DNA from: an uncultured Desulfobacterales bacterium
GTDB lineage: Bacteria > Desulfobacterota > Desulfobulbia > Desulfobulbales > Desulfocapsaceae
Length of the DNA stretch: 64,000 nucleotides
Assembly (NCBI GenBank): GCA_937915545.1
Contig: CALGIJ010000028.1
Coordinates: 55,086 to 119,085, forward strand
Direction of reading: 5' to 3'
A program made the translations under genes and the position numbers. A model generated the notes under the pieces. That model did no database searches. It saw nothing but the letters and a program-made list of their open reading frames with translations, and was not told where the DNA came from. Of this stretch, positions 57,858 to 64,000 are shown piece by piece. Positions within the stretch are counted from its first letter, which is position 1; each line of letters starts with the position of its first letter.

Positions 57858-59809
57858 TGTACGAACAAGCGTCCCACGCCCTGCTCAACGAGATCCTTCA
57901 CGACCTCAACCGCGAGATCGGCAAGTATCGCCTGCGCCATTTCTATACCCGTCTCGGGGCCAACTTCTACGCCATTCACTCCTTGTTTCGCCTCCTCTAC
58001 GGCGAGCGGGACGATTTCAAGCGGCAGATGGTCCGTCTCGTCGAGACCCTCGCCCTGCGCTATATCGAGCGCTCCCCCCAGCTGCGCAAGTCCGACCTGG
58101 CCCGCGAGCGGCACTATAACTGGTTCCTCGACCAGAAATGGGTGGGCATGGCTCTCTATTGCGACCGCTTCGCCGACGATATCCGCGGGCTGATGGCCAA
58201 CCTGCCCTATCTCCAGGAACTCGGCATCAACCTCCTCCACGTCATGTCCATCCTCGACTGCCCGCCGGACAACAACGACGGCGGCTATGCCGTGCGCGAC
58301 TTCAAGCGCATCGACCCTCGCCTCGGCACGGTCGGCGATGTGCAGGAGCTGGCCGCCTGCCTGCAGAAGCGCAACATGCTGCTGGTGCAGGATGTCGTCG
58401 TCAACCACACCTCGGAGGAGCACGAATGGGCGGTCAGGGCCCGCCGCGGAGAAAAGACCTACCAAGACTACTTCTATATCTTCCCCGACCGGCAGATCCC
58501 CGACAGCTACGAGGAGAGCATGCCGGAGGTCTTTCACCAGACGGCCCCCGGCAATTTCACCTGGAACGAGGAGATGGGCAAATGGGTGATGACCGTCTTC
58601 AACACCTATCAGTGGGACTTGAACTACCACAATCCCCAGGTGCTGATCGAGATGATCGACATCATGCTCTTCTGGGCCAATAAGGGGGTGGACATCCTGC
58701 GCCTCGACGCGGTGGCCTTCCTGTGGAAGAAGATCGGCAGCAGCTGCCAGAACGAGCGGGAGGCCCACCTCCTCCTCCAGCTGATGAAGGACTGCTGCCA
58801 GGTCACCGCCCCCGGGGTGCTGTTCATCGCCGAGGCCATTGTCGCCCCGGCGGAAATCGCCAAATACTTCGGCGAGGACGCCATCAACGCCAAGGAGTGC
58901 GAGATCGCCTACAACGCCACCTTCATGTCGCTGCTCTGGGATGCCGTCGCCACCAAGAACGCCAGACTGCTCACCCGTGGCGTCGGCAACCTGCCCTCCA
59001 AGCTGGAACGCGCCACCTGGCTCAACTATATCCGCTGCCACGACGATATCGGCCTTGGCTTCGACGACAACGACGCGCGCCTCTCGGGCTACGACCCGCT
59101 GCAGCACCGCCGCTTCCTGGTTGACTACTTTACCGGCCGCTTTCCCGGTTCCCCGGCGCGGGGGCTGCCCTTTGGTGACGATATCGAGAGCGGCGACGCC
59201 CGCATCTCCGGCGCCCTGGCCTCGCTGGCGGGACTGGAAGCGGCCCTGGAAACGGGGGACGAGCCGCTCGTCGATGAGGCCATCAACGTCATCCTCCTCC
59301 TCCATGGCATGATCCTCTCCTTCGGCGGCATCCCCCTGCTCTACTACGGCGATGCCATCGGCACCCTCAACAGCCTCGAATACCTCGAAGACCCCAGCAA
59401 GGCCAACGACGCGCGCTGGATCAACCGCTCGCGCTTCGACTGGCAGAAGGCCGCACGCCGCTACCACAGCGGCACGGTGGAGCAACGCATTTTCACCGCC
59501 TTGAAAAAATTGATCGGCCTGCGCAAACAGACGGCGGCCTTCGCCGATTTCGACAACCGTCAGCTGCTCGCCGTCGACAACCCGCACCTTTTCGTCTTTT
59601 CGCGCACCGACCCCTGCAACCCGCGCAGCCGGGTGCTGGTGGTCGCCAACTTCAACGGCAAGGCCCAGCCCCTCGCCCTCGACCGCCTGCGGGCGGCCGG
59701 CTTCTTCCAGGGGAGCATGATGCGTGATCTCTGCTCGGGCTATCGGGTCGAGGCGGTCAACGACACCCTCCTCGTGCCACCGTTTCTCTTCTACTGGCTG
59801 GTGGACTGA
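57857..59809 (+). CDS. Amylosucrase-type GH13 enzyme
   Basis: Transfers glucose from sucrose onto an alpha-1,4-glucan and releases fructose; it may also hydrolyse sucrose. 650 residues, close to known amylosucrases (about 635-650). The helical N-domain (1-90, including ARERHYNWFLDQKWVG) is characteristic. Catalytic residues are Asp284 (RLDAVAFLWK, nucleophile) and Glu326 (FIAEAIVAP, acid/base), 42 residues apart as in the Neisseria enzyme, with the transition-state pair His395-Asp396 in CHDDIG. ARGLPFG and SGDARISGALASL correspond to B'-domain landmarks. Sucrose phosphorylase is the main alternative but fits less well. The start overlaps the phosphatase stop by 1 nt. Confidence 0.9.
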   Translation: MYEQASHALLNEILHDLNREIGKYRLRHFYTRLGANFYAIHSLFRLLYGERDDFKRQMVRLVETLALRYIERSPQLRKSDLARERHYNWFLDQKWVGMALYCDRFADDIRGLMANLPYLQELGINLLHVMSILDCPPDNNDGGYAVRDFKRIDPRLGTVGDVQELAACLQKRNMLLVQDVVVNHTSEEHEWAVRARRGEKTYQDYFYIFPDRQIPDSYEESMPEVFHQTAPGNFTWNEEMGKWVMTVFNTYQWDLNYHNPQVLIEMIDIMLFWANKGVDILRLDAVAFLWKKIGSSCQNEREAHLLLQLMKDCCQVTAPGVLFIAEAIVAPAEIAKYFGEDAINAKECEIAYNATFMSLLWDAVATKNARLLTRGVGNLPSKLERATWLNYIRCHDDIGLGFDDNDARLSGYDPLQHRRFLVDYFTGRFPGSPARGLPFGDDIESGDARISGALASLAGLEAALETGDEPLVDEAINVILLLHGMILSFGGIPLLYYGDAIGTLNSLEYLEDPSKANDARWINRSRFDWQKAARRYHSGTVEQRIFTALKKLIGLRKQTAAFADFDNRQLLAVDNPHLFVFSRTDPCNPRSRVLVVANFNGKAQPLALDRLRAAGFFQGSMMRDLCSGYRVEAVNDTLLVPPFLFYWLVD

Positions 59810-60015
59810 GAGGGGCTCGACCTCGAGTCACCCGGGCGAATTCCTATTCGTGAAGAGGGCCTGACTGATCAAGGTGTGAGGGCCTGAAGCCCCGCGGACC
59901 GACAAAATCCCTGCAACGAGATGCCCTCTCTGCCCGGGAAGAGGCTCCCTTTGTTCACTCCACCGTCTTAACCCGCCCGGCGACCATTCGCATCCCCCAG
60001 CGCTCACCAGCGCCC

Positions 60016-60045
60016 TTGAATATTCTCGCCAAAGCCATGTAGAAT
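60016..60045 (+). promoter_or_regulatory. Candidate sigma-70 promoter of the second binding-protein/kinase operon
   Basis: TTGAAT (60016-60021), 18-nt spacer, TAGAAT (60040-60045). The predicted leader is about 60 nt and includes two small hairpins. Confidence 0.55.
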
Positions 60046-60091
60046 CAAAACAAGAGCCCTGTCCTTCGGGACGCGTCGCCTAGCCCTACGC

Positions 60092-60106
60092 TCACCTTAG
60101 AGGTGA
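60092..60106 (+). promoter_or_regulatory. Hairpin covering the ribosome-binding site
   Basis: TCACCT (60092-60097) can pair with AGGTGA (60101-60106) across a 3-nt loop. The second arm is the Shine-Dalgarno itself, 7-8 nt before the ATG at 60113, so folding would hide it. The stem is short, so the effect would be modest. Confidence 0.4.
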
Positions 60107-60112
60107 ACAGAA

Positions 60113-61252
60113 ATGAACATGACGAGAAAGCGACTTCTCCTGTCAATTTTCTTCATCGCCACGATTATTGTCGGCATCGCCCTGGTCAACTTCAGATCGA
60201 ACGAGCCGATACCCATCGGCTTCGTAGCCGGGCTATCAGGCAAGTTTTCCGACCTCGGCCTCGACTGCCGACGCGGAGTGGAAATCGCCATAGACAAGGT
60301 CAACCAGGCCGGGGGAATCGACAAGCGACAACTGCAACTCATCGCCATGGACGACGGCCAGGACGAAAAAATGGCCAAGGAAGCGGTTGCGAACTTGATC
60401 GCCCAGCAGGTACCTGTCATCATCGGTCACTCGACCAGCAGCATGTCGCTGGCCACCCTGCCTCTCATCAACGCCAGCCATACCTTGCTGGTCAGCCCCA
60501 CCTCCTCGACCCCCTTGGTGGAAAACATTGACGACAACTTCATACGATCCTGCACGGTGTCCAGGAACGCTGCCGTACTGATGGCCAGATACCTGCGTGA
60601 CAAACTCGGCATCTCCTCCATCGGCATCATCTACGACCTCGGCAACAGGGCCTATACCGAACAATGGTACAACGCCTTTCGAAAAACCTTTCTCGATGCC
60701 GGGGGACAGCGGGTCGAATCGCTGGCCTTCACCTCCAAACCAGACATCGAGATGCTGCCGCTGGTCACAAAAATGCGGCAAGAGGATATCGAAATGCTGG
60801 TCATCGTCGCCAATTCCGTCGACGCAGCCCTGCTCTGTCAGCAGGTCCGCAAGGCCGGCTGGCAGATCCCACTGGCGCTTTCCGATTGGGCTGCAACCGA
60901 ACAGCTGATCAACCTCGGTGGCCGGACTGTCGAAGGTGCAATCATTTCCCAGTTCTTCAACCGGAAAAGCACCAGGCCTGCCTATCTCTCCTTTAAAGAA
61001 GAATTTCTCCGCTCCTATAAAAGTGAGCCGGGGTTCGGCGCGCTCCACTCCTATAACGCCGCCATGATGATTTTTCGGGCAATGTCCGAGCGACAAGGCA
61101 ACGAGACCTTGAAGCAGACCATCCTGCGCATTGCCCATTTCCAGGGATTGCAGGATGACATCGTCATCAACCAGTACGGCGACTCCAACCACCCCACCTA
61201 CATTGGGGTCATCGAAAACGGATCGTTCAAGATCTTCGAGGATTTTCGATGA
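60113..61252 (+). CDS. Branched-chain-amino-acid-type (Peripla_BP_6) binding protein, membrane anchored
   Basis: Periplasmic receptor of 379 residues. A single hydrophobic N-terminal segment (LLLSIFFIATIIVGIALV) without a clean cleavage site suggests membrane anchoring. The type I binding fold shows IPIGFVAGLSGKFSDLGLDCRRGVEIAIDKVN at its start, VPVIIGHSTSSMSLATLPLIN, and IGIIYDLGNRAYTEQW in the second lobe. This is the LivJ/AmiC-like family, but no ABC permease or ATPase follows. Instead it overlaps the hybrid kinase start by 4 nt (ATGA at 61249). I infer that it is the ligand-sensing partner of that kinase. Confidence 0.9.
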   Translation: MNMTRKRLLLSIFFIATIIVGIALVNFRSNEPIPIGFVAGLSGKFSDLGLDCRRGVEIAIDKVNQAGGIDKRQLQLIAMDDGQDEKMAKEAVANLIAQQVPVIIGHSTSSMSLATLPLINASHTLLVSPTSSTPLVENIDDNFIRSCTVSRNAAVLMARYLRDKLGISSIGIIYDLGNRAYTEQWYNAFRKTFLDAGGQRVESLAFTSKPDIEMLPLVTKMRQEDIEMLVIVANSVDAALLCQQVRKAGWQIPLALSDWAATEQLINLGGRTVEGAIISQFFNRKSTRPAYLSFKEEFLRSYKSEPGFGALHSYNAAMMIFRAMSERQGNETLKQTILRIAHFQGLQDDIVINQYGDSNHPTYIGVIENGSFKIFEDFR

Positions 61253-63882
61253 GTCGCCAGAAAACGCTGCGCCGGTCGCTGCTGGCGGCGAACGCCCTGG
61301 TCAGCCTCCTGCCTCTTTGCTGTATCGCCCTGATTATCCTGTTGTTGATCATCAGCGGCGTCCGGGAAGATTTCCGGATCAAAATCGGCATGCTCTCGCA
61401 GAGCATTCGCGGACAAATCCAGTTGTTTCTCGACCAGCCCCTGACCTCGCTGAATACCATCGGCACGATTATCGCCGGGACCGATCCAGCCTCGATGCTG
61501 GTCACCACCATCCTCAACACCCACAGTCACGACTCGCTGTATTTCGAATCGATCTACCTGCTCGACGAATCCGGCAAAGTCATCAACGCCGGGCTCCCCG
61601 AGAGCCGTGAACATTACCGTACCGAACTCCTCGGCATCGATTTCAGCCACCGCAAGGAATACAAGACCGTCCGCGAGCGTCAACAGCCGGTCTGGTCCGA
61701 CACTTTCCTGTCGTTATCCAGCGGCAAGATCAGCCTCACCCTCTATGTGCCGAGCGGCCCCTGTGTACTGGCAGCCGATATCAACCTCAATGCCCTTGCC
61801 CAGCACATCAACCGCCTTGCCACCAAAAATGTCACCACCATGGTCATAGACCGCAACGGGGCGATCATCTTCCACTCCGATGATTACCTCATTGGTCAGA
61901 GCATCATGGTCAACGATCTCGAGATCGTAACGGCGGCACTGGCCGGCCAGGAGACCACCGGAATTTTCACCTTTCAGGGGGCATCATACCTTGGCTCGAC
62001 CAGCATCATCGAACCAGCCGGCTGGGTGACCCTGATTGCCGAACCTGCCGATCGGCTCAAATCGCAACTGCTTGTCCCTCTCCTGATATTTACCGGCGGG
62101 CTTCTCGGCGCAGCCGCACTGTCTCTCTTTCTCGCCCTGTTCCAGGCCCGGCGGCTCTCCCTTCCCCTGCAGGAGATCACCACCCACAGCAGCGTCATTG
62201 CCAAGGGCGACTACTCGCACCCCCTTCCTGCCAGCGATATGGCCGAACTCGAACAGCTCTCGACAAGCATCAATCATATGGTGACGGCCATCCAGAAAAG
62301 AGAAAGCCAGCTTCGCGACAACGAACTGAAATACCGCGAACTGGTCGAGCACACCAGCAACCTGGTGCTGCGCCTTGAGAGCGATTTCACCATTGCCTAT
62401 GCCAATCATACCATTGAACGGCTCACCGGCATCCCCGCCGGAGAAGCCATTGGCAGGCCACTGGCCGATGTCGTGCTTGCCGATGACTGGGGGCAGCTTG
62501 AATCGACGATCGCCGACTGGGTTGCCCGCCGGCTGCCTGCCGAGACCATGCAATGCCGGTTCAACCACCGCAATGGGCGGGAAAGCCATCTGCTGCTCAC
62601 CCTGAACCTCCACTACACCGTCGACGGCCAGCTCAACGACCTCAATATCATTGGCCATGACATCACCGCCCGACAGCAGGTCGAGCAGCAGCAAAAGGAG
62701 CTGGAACGACAGCGGCAGCTCTCCCAGAAGATGGAGCTCCTCGGCCTGATGGCCGGCGGTGTGGCCCACGACCTCAATAACATACTCGCCGGGATCATCA
62801 ACTATCCGGAACTGATGCTGCTCCAGATGAAGCCCGACAATCCCCTGCGACCGCAACTGGAATCGATCAAAAAATCTGGGGAGCGGGCGGCGGCAGTCGT
62901 CGCCGACCTGTTGACCATCGCCCGGGATTCGGCGGCGGTGTACGACGTGGTCGACCTCAACCAGGTCATCTCCGGCTACATCGCCAGCCCCGAATTCAAG
63001 AAACTCTGCGAACTGCACCCCCTGGTCGGCTGCGACTTCACCCCAGCGCCGGCGCTGTGGCATTGCACCTGCTCGCAGACCCATATCGAGAAGACGGTGA
63101 TGAACCTGGTCATCAATGCCTTCGAAGCCATCAAGGGGAAAGGGACGGTGACCATAACCACTGCCAATATCGGCGAAGCGGAAATCGCGGCAATCTCCAG
63201 CGCCGTTCCACCCACCAACTACGTCATGGTGAAGGTGCAGGACAGCGGCAGCGGCATCTCTGCCGAGGATATAAGCCGGATCTTTGAGCCGTTCTTCTCC
63301 AAGAAAGGCTTGGGCCGCAGCGGCACCGGGCTGGGGCTGACCGTCGCCTGGAATTCGGTCCGTGAACATGGCGGCACCATCCTGGTGGACAGCAATGACC
63401 AGGGCACGGTTTTCACCATCCTCCTGCCGGCTACCGAAGCAAGGCCGTCGGTGCATGCCCTGCCCGGCGAGCTCGCCACGTTCAAGGGCCACGGCGAGCA
63501 TATCCTGGTAGTCGACGACGAGGAGGCCCTGCGGGAAATCGCCAAGACCATGCTCACTCACCTCGGCTACAGAACGTCAAGCGTCAGCAGCGGAGAGGAA
63601 GCCATCGACTTCCTGAGGGAGCGCAAGGTCGATCTGATTCTTCTCGATATGCAGATGGCACCGGGGATGAGCGGCAAGGAGGCATATATCCGCATAAAGG
63701 AGCGCTACCCGCACCAGAAAGCCCTGATCGCCAGCGGCTACTCGACCAGCGAGGATGTCGAGCAAACTCTGCAGCATGGCGCCGGGGCCTTTATCAAGAA
63801 ACCCTACAGCCTGGCCGAACTGGGCGGCGCCGTCAGCGACATTCTCCAGGCGAGGGAAACCCTGGCAAGGCGTGGCGCCTGA
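61249..63882 (+). CDS. Hybrid sensor histidine kinase (dCache, HAMP, PAS, HisKA, HATPase, receiver)
   Basis: Membrane kinase of 877 residues. TM1 about 18-37; periplasmic double-Cache sensor 40-270 (SIYLLDESGKVINAG, MVIDRNGAIIFHSDDYLIGQ); TM2 about 273-297; HAMP 298-350; PAS 358-475; HisKA with His507 in GGVAHDLNN; HATPase_c with NLVINAFEAIKGKG and GRSGTGLGLTV; receiver from about 755 (HILVVDDEEALREIA, ILLDMQMAPG, FIKKPY). No output domain. It keeps its own Cache sensor in addition to the coupled binding protein, so it may integrate two inputs. From HisKA to the C-terminus it is a clear paralogue of the kinase at 9326-11593 (shared SPEF, NLV.NAFEA and DM.MAPG segments). Confidence 0.94.
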   Translation: MSRQKTLRRSLLAANALVSLLPLCCIALIILLLIISGVREDFRIKIGMLSQSIRGQIQLFLDQPLTSLNTIGTIIAGTDPASMLVTTILNTHSHDSLYFESIYLLDESGKVINAGLPESREHYRTELLGIDFSHRKEYKTVRERQQPVWSDTFLSLSSGKISLTLYVPSGPCVLAADINLNALAQHINRLATKNVTTMVIDRNGAIIFHSDDYLIGQSIMVNDLEIVTAALAGQETTGIFTFQGASYLGSTSIIEPAGWVTLIAEPADRLKSQLLVPLLIFTGGLLGAAALSLFLALFQARRLSLPLQEITTHSSVIAKGDYSHPLPASDMAELEQLSTSINHMVTAIQKRESQLRDNELKYRELVEHTSNLVLRLESDFTIAYANHTIERLTGIPAGEAIGRPLADVVLADDWGQLESTIADWVARRLPAETMQCRFNHRNGRESHLLLTLNLHYTVDGQLNDLNIIGHDITARQQVEQQQKELERQRQLSQKMELLGLMAGGVAHDLNNILAGIINYPELMLLQMKPDNPLRPQLESIKKSGERAAAVVADLLTIARDSAAVYDVVDLNQVISGYIASPEFKKLCELHPLVGCDFTPAPALWHCTCSQTHIEKTVMNLVINAFEAIKGKGTVTITTANIGEAEIAAISSAVPPTNYVMVKVQDSGSGISAEDISRIFEPFFSKKGLGRSGTGLGLTVAWNSVREHGGTILVDSNDQGTVFTILLPATEARPSVHALPGELATFKGHGEHILVVDDEEALREIAKTMLTHLGYRTSSVSSGEEAIDFLRERKVDLILLDMQMAPGMSGKEAYIRIKERYPHQKALIASGYSTSEDVEQTLQHGAGAFIKKPYSLAELGGAVSDILQARETLARRGA

Positions 63883-64000
63883 AATGCATGGCAAAGGGAG
63901 TGCAGGACCGATTCTGGCGAGGGTGAGGTGACAAGAAGTGGCCTTTGTGTCCTGAGACAGTAATCACCTGACACTAGGCCATTTTGAGAGGTGGCCATGC

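Larger units (their letters stand above)
59810..60112. other. Intergenic region between sucrose operon and binding-protein/kinase operon
   Basis: About 300 nt. It contains a 10-nt direct repeat GAGGGCCTGA (59855-59864 and 59878-59887), the promoter at 60016-60045, a UUCG-type tetraloop hairpin (GTCC-TTCG-GGAC, 60061-60072) and the start-site hairpin at 60092-60106. No clear terminator for the sucrose operon was found and no gene is supported. Confidence 0.5.

Noticed and set aside
57764..59587. 607-residue minus-strand frame
   Set aside because: Antisense to amylosucrase, whose catalytic residues are clear on the plus strand.
57857..59809. Sucrose phosphorylase as the identity of the GH13 enzyme
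   Set aside because: The helical N-domain, length of about 650 residues, the D284/E326 spacing and the CHDDIG segment follow amylosucrase, whereas sucrose phosphorylases are about 500 residues and lack that N-domain.
1..64000. tRNA, rRNA and CRISPR arrays
   Set aside because: Reading the gene-free stretches I found no T-loop/acceptor pattern, no rRNA-like conserved sequence and no regularly spaced direct repeats; a covariance-model search would be needed to exclude small RNAs.

Overview
The window is a GC-rich stretch (coding regions clearly above 60% G+C) of a Gram-negative bacterial chromosome. LPS genes (waaA, kdsB) show the outer membrane. A glycyl radical enzyme with its radical-SAM activase and an ADP-forming acyl-CoA synthetase point to anaerobic or fermentative metabolism. 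Two cytosol-facing chemoreceptors, two large hybrid histidine kinases, PilZ proteins and a SulP transporter would fit a Desulfobacterota-type (deltaproteobacterial) organism. That assignment rests on gene content and protein style, not on a marker gene. I saw no rRNA, tRNA, CRISPR array or intact mobile element.

Layout: 1-1.9 kb, waaA (5' truncated) and kdsB with a good terminator. 2-4.2 kb, a chemoreceptor with two near-identical Cache units. 4.3-9.2 kb, an AraC regulator, a DUF488 protein, a secreted Ntn-hydrolase, an iron alcohol dehydrogenase, a membrane methyltransferase-like protein and an RRM protein. 9.3-12.6 kb, a TAXI solute-binding protein translationally coupled to a hybrid histidine kinase. 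13-15.2 kb, a ribbon-helix-helix protein and a B12-binding radical SAM protein. 15.3-25.1 kb, pyruvate kinase, then the alpha-2-macroglobulin/PBP1C pair. 25.1-27 kb, glutamate racemase and an M48 lipoprotein protease. 27.1-33.9 kb, a four-gene minus-strand operon (UPF0149/pRiA4b fusion, PIF1-type helicase, universal stress protein, SulP transporter). 34.4-39.3 kb, an MFS exporter and the glycyl radical enzyme/activase pair. 39.6-46.3 kb, PilZ, CheX-like, CheY-like, PilZ and chemoreceptor genes interrupted by an AT-rich patch with a transposase remnant. 46.7-53.3 kb, a DUF945 protein, an acyl-CoA synthetase, an uncharacterised EF-hand membrane protein and a hotdog thioesterase. 53.9-59.8 kb, a sucrose operon. 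60.1-63.9 kb, a second binding-protein/hybrid-kinase pair.

The most coherent systems are these. (1) The fructokinase / sucrose-phosphate synthase / sucrose-phosphatase / amylosucrase operon has every junction overlapping. It could make sucrose and then split it into alpha-glucan and recycled fructose. (2) Two separate loci each have a periplasmic binding protein overlapping by 4 nt with a hybrid kinase, and the two kinases are related to each other, so orphan transporter-type receptors have probably been recruited as sensors. (3) A glycyl radical enzyme of unassigned substrate is preceded by a long perfect palindrome and separated from its activase by a strong hairpin. The most striking pure-DNA feature is a perfect 40-bp palindrome inside the first hybrid kinase gene (11366-11405).
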